NCBI GenBank assembly: GCA_963716855.1
Contig: CAVQUV010000019.1
Span: forward strand, 124,001-188,000
DNA from: JAGVSZ01 sp963716855
GTDB lineage: Bacteria > Pseudomonadota > Gammaproteobacteria > Burkholderiales > SG8-39
Direction of reading: 5' to 3'
Length of the DNA: 64,000 nucleotides
Made by a program: the position numbers and the translations under genes. Under the pieces are notes generated by a model. It had not been told where the DNA came from. It made no database searches and saw only the letters and a list, made by a program, of their open reading frames with translations. Numbering within the stretch: position 1 is the stretch's first letter; every line of letters begins with the position of its first letter. Positions 1-8,759 of the stretch are shown piece by piece.

Positions 1-55
1 ACGCTCTTTGCTCAAATCGGGACGACACGCGAGCAACGAACGACTCGAACACACG

Positions 56-1600
56 ATGCTCCTGAATTTTATCGCGCCCGGACGCGGCGCAACGGACGAA
101 GGCGACTTCTCGCCCGAGAGGATGCGCGCGTTCCTGAACGCGCTGCCGCCGAACGACCCGAAGCGCGCCGCCCGCGCGCTGATCGAACGGCTCGTGGCGC
201 TCAACCGTGCGGAGCTCCCGGGGCGCCTGCGGCTGCGCCTGCTCGACATGGTCCGCGACCACGTCGACTGGTTGCTGCCGCAGCTCGAGGTGCGCGTCGC
301 GAAGGTTACGCCTCCGCTCTCGGCCGCGCTGCGCGAGGCCGCGTACTGCATCGAGAAGGTGCTGAAGGAGCTCGCCGCCGGCTATACCGGCGTGGTGGTT
401 GCCGCACCGCGTGCGTGGCTTGCGATCGGCTTCAAGAGCCAGTTGCACGCGCCGCTCACGCGCGCGATGGACTTCCACGCCCGGCGCCTCGCGCTGAGCC
501 AGCGCCTCTACGCGCGCAGCCCCGGCGCCGTGTGGGCCGAGATGCACCAGCTGTACAAGATCGCGCGCGACTGGGGTATCGTCGAACGGGAGGCGGACTC
601 GCCGCGGACCTCCCCGCAGCGCGTGTACCGGGAGACCCTGCTCCTCGCGTTCGCGCAGCCGACCAAGCTGATGCACGGCGACTTCTCGCGCGTGCAGGCC
701 TACCTCGCCGCCCACGGCGACCTCGCGGAGCTTTCGGCCGGGGCGAAGTTCGAGGACCCGGCGTGCGTCTTCGCGATCGATCCCCGGCGCGACAAGCCTG
801 GCGTCGCCTATACGAAGCGCGCCGACTTTGGCTTCGAGAACGGCGAGCTCGTGCTTCTCACCCATCGACTCGTGGAGCGTCTCGAAGGGCAGCTCAAGAA
901 GTTGCATGACGGCGTCGCCCCGACGAGCCTAGGCCTGCCGGACGAAGCGCGTACACCCGGCTACCGCGAGCTCCTGCAGCGACTCATCATGCACTGGCGC
1001 GGAGATCGCAAGCAACGCCAGACACGGATGCGTTTCCACCCGCGCGTGGAGCTGTGGGTCGGGCTGCGCGAGATCTGGCGCGTCCTGCGCGCCGACGCGC
1101 CCGCGGAAACGCCGCAGGCCGACATCACCACCCGCGAGCAGCCGATGAAGTCGAGCGAGTGGATCATCAGCAACGAGAGCGCGCGCGGGTTTGCGCTCAA
1201 GTTCATGTCGGGCGCACTGCCGCCGATCGACGTCGGCGAGATCGTGGCCGTGAAATCGCGCGAGCAAGGCACGCTGTACGTCTGCTTCGTGCGCTGGATC
1301 CAGTCGAACAACCCGGAGCACTTCGAGCTCGGCCTGCAGCAGATCGCTCCGCTCGTGGTGCCGGCAGTCTACAAGACGAACGAGCAGGCGCCAGTCGCCG
1401 CCGAACCGGTGCTGTTCTTCCCCGAGATGCCGGCGCAGAAGCGCGCGCCGGCGATCGTCACGCCGCCCAACCGGCTGCAGTCGAACGAGCAGTTCAGCCT
1501 CAGGCACCGCCGCGGCCGGCTCGCATTGCGCGTGGGCCGCGTCATCGAAAAGACCCAGAGCGTCGATCTGATCGAGGTCCTCGCGTCCCAGGCGGCGTGA
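56..1600 (+). CDS. PilZ-like domain protein, paralogue 1 (unknown function)
   Basis: Encodes about 514 residues with no signal peptide or membrane segment, so probably cytoplasmic. It aligns over its whole length with the next gene (1926-3434), so the two are a tandem duplication. The C-terminal third resembles a PilZ c-di-GMP domain: an Arg-rich stretch (RKQRQTR, about residue 320) precedes NESARG (about residue 372), which fits the (D/N)xSxxG PilZ motif. The N-terminal two thirds are helical and unfamiliar to me. I chose ATG 56 rather than an upstream in-frame TTG at 8, because the paralogue's N-terminus aligns from there. c-di-GMP binding is inference from the two motifs only; spacing between them is longer than in classical PilZ proteins. 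Confidence 0.72.
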   Translation: MLLNFIAPGRGATDEGDFSPERMRAFLNALPPNDPKRAARALIERLVALNRAELPGRLRLRLLDMVRDHVDWLLPQLEVRVAKVTPPLSAALREAAYCIEKVLKELAAGYTGVVVAAPRAWLAIGFKSQLHAPLTRAMDFHARRLALSQRLYARSPGAVWAEMHQLYKIARDWGIVEREADSPRTSPQRVYRETLLLAFAQPTKLMHGDFSRVQAYLAAHGDLAELSAGAKFEDPACVFAIDPRRDKPGVAYTKRADFGFENGELVLLTHRLVERLEGQLKKLHDGVAPTSLGLPDEARTPGYRELLQRLIMHWRGDRKQRQTRMRFHPRVELWVGLREIWRVLRADAPAETPQADITTREQPMKSSEWIISNESARGFALKFMSGALPPIDVGEIVAVKSREQGTLYVCFVRWIQSNNPEHFELGLQQIAPLVVPAVYKTNEQAPVAAEPVLFFPEMPAQKRAPAIVTPPNRLQSNEQFSLRHRRGRLALRVGRVIEKTQSVDLIEVLASQAA

Positions 1601-1616
1601 CGCCGTTCACGCCGCC
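1591..1616. terminator. Perfect 10-bp hairpin at the stop codon
   Basis: GGCGGCGTGA (1591-1600) and TCACGCCGCC (1607-1616) are perfect inverted repeats around a 6-base loop. The left arm contains the stop codon of the preceding gene. There is no T-run afterwards, so it would be a weak or factor-dependent terminator, or only an mRNA 3' stabiliser. Confidence 0.35.
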
Positions 1617-1925
1617 GGGCTGACGCGTCTGTCGTGCGGGCGTCACACCGCGCGCCGGCGCCCTCCCCCTCCCGGCCTCGCGCCGACCGCATCGCAGCGC
1701 CGCACCTCGGCGCCGCCAGTGGAGTGTGCGGAAACGCACGGCGACACGCGGCGCTTCCGCTAGACTCGCGCCCGGTTGCTCCGCGTCGCTCATTCCAACG
1801 TCATGAGCGGACCGATTTCACGCTGCGCCGCGTGGAGGGCGCGACCGATGGCATGGGCCTTGCGACCGCCCTGGGCGAGGTCCCGAGTACTACGGCCAAT
1901 CTACAACACTGACTAGGAGCCGGAG
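1617..1925. other. Gene-less stretch between the two PilZ-like paralogues
   Basis: About 300 bases with no reading frame that looks coding; a 92-codon plus-strand frame here is Arg/Pro/Ala-rich and has no ribosome site. A possible -10 element TAGACT lies near 1761 but no matching -35 is clear. The next gene has a purine-rich site (ggagccggag) just before its ATG, so this stretch probably contains its promoter. Confidence 0.4.
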
Positions 1926-3434
1926 ATGCCACTGCATCTGAGCCTGCCGCAGGCGCCTGAGGGCGAGCCGCCGCGGTCCGAGTTGTCCCCCGAGCAAGTG
2001 CCCGGGTGGCTCGCCTCGCTGCCCAAGGACGACCCGCTCGGCGCCGGGCGCATGCTGCTCGAGCAGCTCGTTCCGTTCAACCGCAGCCGCGTCCGGATCA
2101 CACTGCGCCAGGACGTGACCGAGGGCGTGCTTGGATACGTCGAGCTCCTCGTGCCGCGGCTCGATGCCGCGCTCGCCTCCGGCACGCTGCCGCTGTCGAT
2201 GTCGAGCCGCAATGCCGCCGCCCTTGCCGAGGACCTCCTCACCGAGCTCGCCTACTCCTACAAGCTGCTCCTGGTGGAGCAGTCGCGGCGCCTGTTCGGC
2301 TTCGCCTCGAGCGGCCGGGCGCTGCTCCCGATCGTGCGCGCGATGCAGATGCTCGCCGAGCGCCTGAAGCTCGGCTACCGGATGTACGCGACCAATCCGA
2401 AGTCCGTGTGGCTCGAGTTGCACGAGCTCTACCAGTTCGCGTTGCGCCGCGGGCTCGCCGGCCGTGCCCTGGAGGACGGCGGCGAGACGCCGCTCTCGGT
2501 CTACCGCAGCGCGCTGCTGGTGGCCTTCTCCGAGCCGCTCAAGCTGATGCAGGGCGACCTCGACCGCGTGCTCGGCTGGCTGGAGCGCTTCGGGCATCTC
2601 GCGTCCATCGGCGCGGCCGGCCAGCAGAAGAGCGGCCAGGGCCTGTTCCTGATCAAGTCCCAGCGCGACGTGCCCGGTTATGCGCTGTCGAAGCGCCACC
2701 ACCCGCTGCCGCAGGGACACGACCAGCTGCTCAACACGCTGCCCCTTGCCGAGACCCTCCTCGATCAGATGGCCCGCTTGGCCGCCGGCGAGGCGCCCGA
2801 GAGCTTCGGACTCGCCGCCGATTCAGCCGACCCCGCGTTCCGCGACCTCATGGGACGCCTCGTGAAGCACTGGGGCGCGGTGCCGAATCGCCGGTTCACC
2901 CGTCTCAGGACGCACGCTCGCGTCGAGATTTGCGTCGGCATCCGCGGCATCTGGGAGTTCCTCAACTCGCGTGGCGCCACCCGCACGGCAATGGGCGAGT
3001 GGATGGTCACCAACGAGAGCCCGCGCGGCTTTGCGCTGATGCACGTGAAGGGCCCGATCGAGCAGCTCCGGGTCGGCGAGGTGATCGGGCTGCGCACCCG
3101 CGACAGCCAGACCTGTCACATCTGCGTGGTGCGCTGGGTGCTCTCCGACAACCCCGAGCATCTCGAGCTCGGGCTCGAGGAACTCGCTCCGACCGCGCGC
3201 GCGGTGTCGATTCGCAAGACGCGCGGCCCGGCCCAGGACACCGAGCACGTGCTGTTGCTGCCCGAAGTGCCGTCGCTCAACCAGGCGCCGGCCATCCTCG
3301 CGCCGCTCTTCCCGCTGGATTCGACCTGCGAGCTGAGCCTGGGCGACCTGCAGTCGAAGCTGCGCGTACGCGCGACGCGGCTGCTGGAGCGGACGGTCAG
3401 CGTTCAGCTCGTTCAGTTCAGCGCGGTCGGCTAG
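1926..3434 (+). CDS. PilZ-like domain protein, paralogue 2 (unknown function)
   Basis: A 502-residue paralogue of the preceding gene. The same architecture is visible: helical N-terminal region with the shared SLPKDDP/LPPNDP segment near residue 35, then a C-terminal PilZ-like region with an Arg-rich run (about 320) and TNESPRG (about 360), matching (D/N)xSxxG. Start ATG 1926 has a purine-rich site six bases upstream. The stop overlaps by 4 bases the end of the convergent yihY-like gene. Conservation of the NxSxxG core in both copies suggests a retained ligand-binding role, likely c-di-GMP, but this is inference. No flagellar or secretion gene lies nearby to indicate the target process. Confidence 0.72.
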   Translation: MPLHLSLPQAPEGEPPRSELSPEQVPGWLASLPKDDPLGAGRMLLEQLVPFNRSRVRITLRQDVTEGVLGYVELLVPRLDAALASGTLPLSMSSRNAAALAEDLLTELAYSYKLLLVEQSRRLFGFASSGRALLPIVRAMQMLAERLKLGYRMYATNPKSVWLELHELYQFALRRGLAGRALEDGGETPLSVYRSALLVAFSEPLKLMQGDLDRVLGWLERFGHLASIGAAGQQKSGQGLFLIKSQRDVPGYALSKRHHPLPQGHDQLLNTLPLAETLLDQMARLAAGEAPESFGLAADSADPAFRDLMGRLVKHWGAVPNRRFTRLRTHARVEICVGIRGIWEFLNSRGATRTAMGEWMVTNESPRGFALMHVKGPIEQLRVGEVIGLRTRDSQTCHICVVRWVLSDNPEHLELGLEELAPTARAVSIRKTRGPAQDTEHVLLLPEVPSLNQAPAILAPLFPLDSTCELSLGDLQSKLRVRATRLLERTVSVQLVQFSAVG

Positions 3435-4645
3435 AGACCGTCTCGTCCGCGAGCGTCGTTAGCGGCACGTCGAGCGCCTCTGCGGCGCCCGCCGCCGCTC
3501 GCTCCAGGATCGCGATCGATCGCGGCGTCGGGCGCATCGCTCGACCCGCGCTGTGGGTTCAACGCCAGTCCCAGGTAAACGTCGGCGAGCCGCACGACAT
3601 CGGGATCGCACGCCAGCGCCCAGCGCCGACCCACGCCGCGCACTGCCCACCCTCCGGCCGCCAGCCGATCGAGGACCGGCTCGCCGACCTCTGTCGAAAC
3701 GCCGGCTTGCCCTAGGACGTGCCGGGTGTCGAGCGAGCGCCCGTCGCGCCGCGCGCGCACCAGCACGCGCAAGATGGCGAGCGCTGCCCGGAGCCGGGTA
3801 TTGAGGTCGTTGCCGACCCGTACCCCTGCGACGCCGTAGTCGGGAACCATCGCGGCGATCACGGCGCCGAGCAGGGTCACGACCCACGAGAGGTACACCC
3901 AGACGAGGAAGATCGGCACCGCGGCGAAGGCCCCGTAGATCAGCTTGTAGTTGGGGAAGTTGGCGACGTACAGGGCGAACGCGCGCTTCATCACCTCGAA
4001 GAGCACCGCGGCGGCAACACCGCCGATCGCCGCATCGGCCACGCGGACGCGTCGGTTGGGGACGATCAGGTAAATCAGCGTGAACGCGATCGCGGTCAGG
4101 ACCACCGGCGCGACGGCGAGGACCACGGCTCCCGCCCCGGGCACGTGCCTCGCGATCCCGAGCGACACGGTCACGAGATACGAGGTGATCGTCAGGCTGA
4201 TGCCGATCAGCAGCGGTCCCAGGGTCAGGACGGCCCCGTACGTCAGGATGCGCAGGGAAAGGGGCCGCGGCCGGCTCACCCGCCAGATCTTGTTGAAGGC
4301 GCGGTCGATGGTCTGCATGAGCAGGATGGCGGTCACTGCAAGCACCGCCAGGCCGGCCGCGGTCAGCCCGGCCGCGCTCTGCGTGAATTTCTCGATCGAG
4401 CCGGTCACGGTCTTCGCGACGGCTGGCGGGAGCATGTTCTTCGATATGAAGTCATCCACGCCCTGGGTGACGTCCTCGAAGACCGGAAACGCGGTGATCA
4501 GGGTCAGCGCGATGGTAAGCAGCGGAACAAGGGCGAGCAGCGCGGTGTAGGTCAGGCTGCCCGCGAGCGTGAGGCAACCGTCGTCGAAAAATCGCCTCAA
4601 GACACCCGCGACGAAGTGCCCGAGACGATGAAGTCGTGATCGCAC
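3431..4645 (-). CDS. YihY/UPF0761 family inner-membrane protein
   Basis: 404 residues with about six hydrophobic segments, in the order typical of the YihY family (often misnamed ribonuclease BN). The N-terminal LAGSLTYTALLALVP segment (about residues 28-42) is the family hallmark, and the FLVWVYLSWVVTLLGA segment near residue 245 is also characteristic. The C-terminal 130 residues are soluble and end in a Gly/Arg-rich tail, which is longer than in the E. coli protein. Function of the family is unsettled. It lies divergent from wrbA across an 80-bp gap and convergent with the PilZ-like gene. A neighbouring wrbA is usual in betaproteobacteria. Confidence 0.85.
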   Translation of the reverse strand: MRSRLHRLGHFVAGVLRRFFDDGCLTLAGSLTYTALLALVPLLTIALTLITAFPVFEDVTQGVDDFISKNMLPPAVAKTVTGSIEKFTQSAAGLTAAGLAVLAVTAILLMQTIDRAFNKIWRVSRPRPLSLRILTYGAVLTLGPLLIGISLTITSYLVTVSLGIARHVPGAGAVVLAVAPVVLTAIAFTLIYLIVPNRRVRVADAAIGGVAAAVLFEVMKRAFALYVANFPNYKLIYGAFAAVPIFLVWVYLSWVVTLLGAVIAAMVPDYGVAGVRVGNDLNTRLRAALAILRVLVRARRDGRSLDTRHVLGQAGVSTEVGEPVLDRLAAGGWAVRGVGRRWALACDPDVVRLADVYLGLALNPQRGSSDAPDAAIDRDPGASGGGRRRGARRAANDARGRDGL

Positions 4646-4692
4646 GCGGTATCGAGCCAGCGGAATGAAACCAGCGGCGCAGAGCCGGTTCG

Positions 4693-4698
4693 TATAAT
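4693..4698 (+). promoter_or_regulatory. Probable -10 element of the wrbA operon
   Basis: A perfect TATAAT lies 28 bases before the wrbA start in the short gap to the divergent yihY-like gene. No good -35 hexamer is seen 17 bases upstream, so the assignment rests on the -10 and its position. Confidence 0.45.
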
Positions 4699-4725
4699 AG
4701 CAGCCGCATCCCGCGCCAAGCGCTC

Positions 4726-5319
4726 ATGTCCGACATCCTGGTCCTCTATTACAGCCGTCACGGCGCGGTGAAGGAAATGGCGCGTTGGGTGGCGCACGGC
4801 GTGGAGCGCGTCACCGGCATGTCGGCGCGCCTGCGCACCGTGCCGAAGATCTCCACCGTGGCCGAAGCGGTCGAGCCCGCCGTGCCCGACGCGGGCGCGC
4901 CGTATTGCGATCTCGCCGACCTGGAGGAGTGCGCCGGCCTGGCGCTCGGAAGTCCGACGCGCTTCGGCAACATGGCCGCGCCGTTGAAATACTTCTGGGA
5001 TGGAACCGCGGCGCTCTGGCTCCGCGGCACGCTCGCGGGCAAGCCAGCAGCGGTGTTCACGTCCACGTCCAGCTTGCATGGCGGCCAGGAGACGACCCTC
5101 GTGTCGATGATGATGCCGCTGCTTCACCACGGCATGCTGATCGTAGGGCTGCCCTATACCGACCCGGGATTGATGCGCACTACGAGCGGCGGTACGCCCT
5201 ATGGCGCCTCGCATGTCGCCGGTGCGGCGTCGGACCGCCCGGTCGACGACGCCGAGAAGGCGCTCTGCATCGCCCTCGGTCAGCGCGTGGCCGACACCGC
5301 GCGACGGCTGGCAGGATGA
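4726..5319 (+). CDS. wrbA: NAD(P)H:quinone oxidoreductase WrbA
   Basis: 197 residues, the usual WrbA length. A flavodoxin-like fold is indicated by the N-terminal beta strand plus YYSRHG phosphate loop (residues 8-13), by SPTRFGNM (about 76-83) and by the TSTSSLHGGQETT segment (about 110-122), all diagnostic of WrbA. The enzyme reduces quinones by two electrons with FMN in the cytoplasm, protecting against one-electron redox cycling. It is first in a three-gene operon with ATGA overlaps to both downstream genes (HugZ-like and DUF2069). Confidence 0.95.
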   Translation: MSDILVLYYSRHGAVKEMARWVAHGVERVTGMSARLRTVPKISTVAEAVEPAVPDAGAPYCDLADLEECAGLALGSPTRFGNMAAPLKYFWDGTAALWLRGTLAGKPAAVFTSTSSLHGGQETTLVSMMMPLLHHGMLIVGLPYTDPGLMRTTSGGTPYGASHVAGAASDRPVDDAEKALCIALGQRVADTARRLAG

Positions 5320-6014
5320 GCGAGGGAACGGAAGCGCGACGCTATCTGCGACGGCACCATGCCGGGGTGCTTGCCACGCTATCGAAGCGGCTTGGCGGTT
5401 ATCCGTTCGGCTCGGTCGTCCCGTTCATTCTCGACCACGATGCACAGCCAGTGGTCCTGGTAAGCCGTCTTGCCGAGCACACTAAGAACATGGCGGCCGA
5501 TCCGCGCGCCAGCCTGCTCGTGCACGACGTTGCGGAGGACGTGCAGACGGCAGCCCGCCTGACCCTGGTCGGCGATGCCGCGCCCGTCCCGGAGCCGGCG
5601 ACGGTTGCAGCCCGGTATCTGCGCCGCTTCCCCGACGCGCAGGGACTGCTCGATCTCGGCGACTTCACGTTCTGGCGCCTGCATACGAAGTTCGTCCGGC
5701 ACATCGCCGGCTTTGGCGCCATCCGCTCGATTACGCCGGAGAGCTTTGCGCCGCCGGAGAACCGCCTCGCCGAAGCCGAGGACGAGATCGTCGCGCACAT
5801 GAACGCGGATCACGGCGATGCGTTGCGCGGCTATTGCCGCCACGTCGCGGGCGCCGAGCCGTCGAGCGCGGTGCTGATCGGCATCGACTGCGACGGTCTC
5901 GACGTGCGTGCGGACGGCGCGCTCGTGCGGATCGAGTTCGACACGCCGGTGACGAACGCCGGCAAGGCGCGCGAAGCGCTCGCCGCGCTCGCGCGACGCG
6001 CGCGCGGCGAATGA
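5316..6014 (+). CDS. HugZ-like pyridoxamine-phosphate-oxidase-fold protein with DUF2470
   Basis: 232 residues. The N-terminal part is a split-barrel flavin/heme-binding fold of the pyridoxamine 5'-phosphate oxidase family (LRRHHAGVLATLS near residue 10, then YPFGSVVPF). The C-terminal part from about residue 150 is a DUF2470 domain with the HMNADHGDAL core. This arrangement is that of HugZ-type heme-utilisation proteins and of many uncharacterised paralogues, so heme or flavin binding is likely but the reaction is unknown. The ATG overlaps the wrbA stop (ATGA) and the gene itself overlaps the next start in the same way, indicating tight translational coupling. Confidence 0.85.
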   Translation: MSEGTEARRYLRRHHAGVLATLSKRLGGYPFGSVVPFILDHDAQPVVLVSRLAEHTKNMAADPRASLLVHDVAEDVQTAARLTLVGDAAPVPEPATVAARYLRRFPDAQGLLDLGDFTFWRLHTKFVRHIAGFGAIRSITPESFAPPENRLAEAEDEIVAHMNADHGDALRGYCRHVAGAEPSSAVLIGIDCDGLDVRADGALVRIEFDTPVTNAGKAREALAALARRARGE

Positions 6015-6352
6015 GCCGGTCGGCATTGCAGGCGGGCGCGGTCGGCAGCCTGCTCGCGCTGATCGCCCTTTGCCTCGCCTGGGAGTTGTGGCTGGCGCCT
6101 GCGCGTCCCGGCGGATCGTGGCTGGTCCTCAAAGCGCTCCCGCTGCTTGCGCCGCTCTTCGGGCTCCTGCATGGCCGGCGCAGGACCTTCCAGTGGACCT
6201 CGTTCCTCGCCCTGGCCTATTTCGCCGAAGGGGCCGTGCGGGCCTGGGCGGAGGCGGGGCCGGTGCGCGGGCTGGCGGCGCTGGAGATCGTGCTCGCGCT
6301 GGCGCTGTTCGGATGCGCCGTCTTCGGCGCCCGCGCGCTGCGCGAGCGCTGA
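6011..6352 (+). CDS. DUF2069 family membrane protein
   Basis: 113 residues with about four transmembrane helices in a compact arrangement, and the family segment FGLLHGRRRTFQWTSFL in the middle (about residues 54-70). DUF2069 proteins commonly follow wrbA in betaproteobacteria, which fits the ATGA overlap seen here with the HugZ-like gene. The function is unknown. The gene ends three bases before the convergent RraA-like gene. Confidence 0.85.
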   Translation: MSRSALQAGAVGSLLALIALCLAWELWLAPARPGGSWLVLKALPLLAPLFGLLHGRRRTFQWTSFLALAYFAEGAVRAWAEAGPVRGLAALEIVLALALFGCAVFGARALRER

Positions 6353-6355
6353 GCC

Positions 6356-7015
6356 CTAGAGAATGCCGTGCCGCGCGAAGACCTCGGCGAGCCTTTCGCC
6401 GCGCTCGAGGGCCGCGCGCGTCTGGTCCTCGCCCGATACTTTCTCGAGGGCTGCGCGCAGGATCTCGCTTTCGATCTCGCGCGGGATCACGATCACGCCG
6501 TCGGCGTCGCCGAATACCAGGTCGCCCGATCGCACCGCCACGCCGCCGCATTCCACAGGGACGTCGATCGCCACCACCTTCCCGCGACCCTTCGTGTCGA
6601 GGGGCCCAATGCCCCCCGCGAAGACGGGGAACCGCATCGCGCGGATTGCGCGGATGTCGCGCACGAGCCCGTCGGTCACGCATCCCGCCGCGCGGCGCGC
6701 CCGGCTCGCCGTCGACAGGAGCTCACCCCAGGGCGCGATGCGCCCCGACGCGCCGGCCGCCAGCACCACGACTTCGTCCGGCGACAGGTCGTCCACCAGC
6801 CTGATCTCGAGCTCGTAGGGATTCTCGCCCGGCTCGACGTGGTACACGTCCGCATACAACCCGGTGCGCGCACGCCCCACCATCACCAGCGCGTCATCGA
6901 GCGGGCGAACGCCGGGGCGCAGCGCCTGCGACCGCCTTCCGGCGGCGTCCAGTACGTCCGACAGCACCGCGGTGAACAGCTTGTCCCGCGCAAGCGCGAT
7001 CAGGTCCTCGGCCAT
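6356..7015 (-). CDS. RraA-family protein (aldolase/RNase E inhibitor fold)
   Basis: 219 residues of the RraA/HMG-aldolase family. Visible signatures are the GGIGPLDTKGRG region (about residues 135-146), the VECGGVAVRSGDLVFGDADGVIVIP segment (about 155-179) and the early SDVLDA (about 19-24). Members with this longer C-terminus are usually 4-hydroxy-4-methyl-2-oxoglutarate aldolase-like or of unknown substrate, rather than true RraA (about 160 residues). It follows leuA by 10 bases on the same strand and could be the last gene of the branched-chain operon. Substrate not determinable from sequence. Confidence 0.8.
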   Translation of the reverse strand: MAEDLIALARDKLFTAVLSDVLDAAGRRSQALRPGVRPLDDALVMVGRARTGLYADVYHVEPGENPYELEIRLVDDLSPDEVVVLAAGASGRIAPWGELLSTASRARRAAGCVTDGLVRDIRAIRAMRFPVFAGGIGPLDTKGRGKVVAIDVPVECGGVAVRSGDLVFGDADGVIVIPREIESEILRAALEKVSGEDQTRAALERGERLAEVFARHGIL

Positions 7016-7025
7016 GCGCGGCTAC

Positions 7026-8579
7026 TCAGGGCGTCATCGCGCCGTGCTGCGGGTTCAGCCGGGCGTCGCTGGCGAGCTTGTTCAGCGCGTTCACGTAGGC
7101 CTTGGCCGAGGCCACGATGATGTCCGTGTCCGCGCCAACGCCGTTCACGATCCGCCCGCCCTTCGAGAGGCGCACCGTCACCTCGCCCTGCGATTCGGTC
7201 CCTTGGGTCACCGCGTTCACCGAGTAGAGCAGCAGGTCGGAGCCGCTCTGCGCGATGCGCTCGATCGCCTTGAACGTGGCGTCGACCGGTCCGTCCCCGT
7301 GCGAGTCCGCCTTGCGCTCGGCGCCCCCCTCGTTCAGCACGATCGCGGCATGCGGGCGCTCCCCCATCCCGCTCGCTTGGTTGAGGTGCACGAGCTTCCA
7401 GTGCTCGCGGCTGGCGGTGCCCGCCTCGTCCGCGACCAGCATCTGCAGGTCCTCGTCGAAGATCTCGGCCTTCTTGTCGGCGAGGTCCTTGAACCTCTGG
7501 AACGCGACGTTGACCGCCTCCTCGCTGTCGAGCTCGATTCCGAGCTCCCGCAGCCGCTGCTTGAACGCGTTGCGCCCCGAGAGCTTGCCGAGGACGATCT
7601 TGTTCGCGCTCCAGCCCACGTCTTCGGCGGTCATGATCTCGTAGGTCTGGCGGGCCTTCAGGACCCCGTCCTGGTGGATCCCCGAGGCGTGCGCGAAAGC
7701 GTTGGCGCCGACCACCGCCTTGTTCGGCTGCACGACGAACCCCGTGATCTGCGACACGAGCCGCGAAGCCGGCACGATCTGCGTCGTGTCGATGCGCGTC
7801 TCAAGTCCGAAGAAATCCTTCCGCGTCTTCACCGCCATCACGATCTCCTCGAGCGAGGTGTTGCCGGCCCGCTCGCCGAGCCCGTTGATGGTGCACTCCA
7901 CCTGGCGAGCTCCGCCGATCACCACGCCCGCCAGCGAGTTCGCGACCGCCATGCCGAGGTCGTTGTGGCAGTGGACCGACCAGCGCGCCTTGTCCGAGTT
8001 CGGAATGCGGCTGCGCAGCGTCTTGATGAACTCCCCGAACTGCTGCGGGACGGCGTAGCCGACGGTGTCTGCGATGTTGATCGTGGTCGCCCCCTCCTTG
8101 ATCACGGCCTCGAGCACCTTGCAGAGGAAGTCGACCTCGGAGCGGCTGCCGTCCTCGGGCGAGAACTCGACGTCGGGGCAATGGTTGCGCGCGAAGCGCA
8201 CCGCCAGCCGTGCCTGCTCGAGCACCTGCTCGGGCGTCATCCGGAGCTTCTTCTCCATGTGCAGCGCGCTGGTCGCGATGAAGGTGTGCACGCGCCACGA
8301 TTTCGCGCCCTTCAGCGCTTCGACGCCGCGCGCGACGTCGCGGTCGTTCGCCCGGCACAGACCCGCCACCGTCGAGTCCTTGATGGCGTTGGCGATCCCC
8401 CGCACCGCCTCGAAGTCGCCGTTCGAAGCGGCCGGAAAGCCGGCCTCGATGATGTCCACGCGCAGGCGCTCGAGCTGCTTGGCGATGCGCAGCTTCTCCT
8501 CCTTCGTCATCGAGGCGCCGGGGCTCTGCTCCCCGTCGCGGAGGGTCGTGTCGAAGATGATCAGGCGGTCGGTGCTCAT
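7026..8579 (-). CDS. leuA: 2-Isopropylmalate synthase
   Basis: 517 residues, full length for the type I enzyme. It condenses acetyl-CoA with 2-oxoisovalerate, the first committed step to leucine. The N-terminal TIM barrel shows FDTTLRDGEQSPGAS (9-23), the HCHNDLGMAVANS metal/substrate segment and NGLGERAGN; the C-terminal regulatory domain is present, with the usual GPVDATFKAI segment. Start ATG 8579 has an aggag site upstream. It is downstream of pssA but separated by 220 bases that hold a promoter and a Leu-rich leader (see those entries), suggesting its own control by leucine supply. Confidence 0.97.
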   Translation of the reverse strand: MSTDRLIIFDTTLRDGEQSPGASMTKEEKLRIAKQLERLRVDIIEAGFPAASNGDFEAVRGIANAIKDSTVAGLCRANDRDVARGVEALKGAKSWRVHTFIATSALHMEKKLRMTPEQVLEQARLAVRFARNHCPDVEFSPEDGSRSEVDFLCKVLEAVIKEGATTINIADTVGYAVPQQFGEFIKTLRSRIPNSDKARWSVHCHNDLGMAVANSLAGVVIGGARQVECTINGLGERAGNTSLEEIVMAVKTRKDFFGLETRIDTTQIVPASRLVSQITGFVVQPNKAVVGANAFAHASGIHQDGVLKARQTYEIMTAEDVGWSANKIVLGKLSGRNAFKQRLRELGIELDSEEAVNVAFQRFKDLADKKAEIFDEDLQMLVADEAGTASREHWKLVHLNQASGMGERPHAAIVLNEGGAERKADSHGDGPVDATFKAIERIAQSGSDLLLYSVNAVTQGTESQGEVTVRLSKGGRIVNGVGADTDIIVASAKAYVNALNKLASDARLNPQHGAMTP

Positions 8580-8621
8580 GGCGGTCTCCTGGTGCGTGCG
8601 CGCTTTAAGGCTACTCCGCGC

Positions 8622-8635
8622 CGCGGATCTCCGCG
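8622..8635 (-). promoter_or_regulatory. Small GC hairpin in the leuA leader
   Basis: On the minus strand CGCGG-AGAT-CCGCG forms a five-base-pair stem with a four-base loop between the Leu-rich leader and leuA. It is the only obvious candidate attenuator element there and lacks a following U-tract. Confidence 0.25.
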
Positions 8636-8671
8636 TCGCGTCGAAACAAACCGAATTGGGGGGTGGGTGTG

Positions 8672-8752
8672 CTAGCGCGCGAGGCGCAGCAGCAGCCCGA
8701 GCAGCAGGCTGCGGAGGAGAAGCGAGAGGATGAGAATCGCTTCGCGAGACAT
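8672..8752 (-). CDS. Putative leucine-rich leader peptide of leuA
   Basis: A 26-codon frame (ATG 8752 to TAG 8672) in the leuA 5' region. Twelve of 26 residues are Leu, in three runs of three plus singles: MSREAILILSLLL at the start, then SLLL and LLL. Such Leu-codon runs upstream of leuA are the signature of a transcription-attenuation leader. The ATG lies only seven bases after a -10 element, so the mRNA would be nearly leaderless; no Shine-Dalgarno site fits. Between it and leuA I see one GC-rich hairpin (8622-8635) but no U-run, so a classical terminator is not evident. It could alternatively be a chance hydrophobic frame. Confidence 0.5.
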   Translation of the reverse strand: MSREAILILSLLLRSLLLGLLLRLAR

Positions 8753-8759
8753 GCGCCCG

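Noticed and set aside
1634..1912. 92-codon frame between the PilZ-like paralogues
   Set aside because: Low-complexity Arg/Pro/Ala sequence without a ribosome site; more likely non-coding.
8580..8671. Classical intrinsic attenuator terminator before leuA
   Set aside because: No GC hairpin followed by a U-run was found, so I do not claim a defined attenuator.
6864..8675. A 603-codon open frame antisense to leuA and the RraA-like gene
   Set aside because: Shadow of two well-supported genes; no motif and no promoter context.
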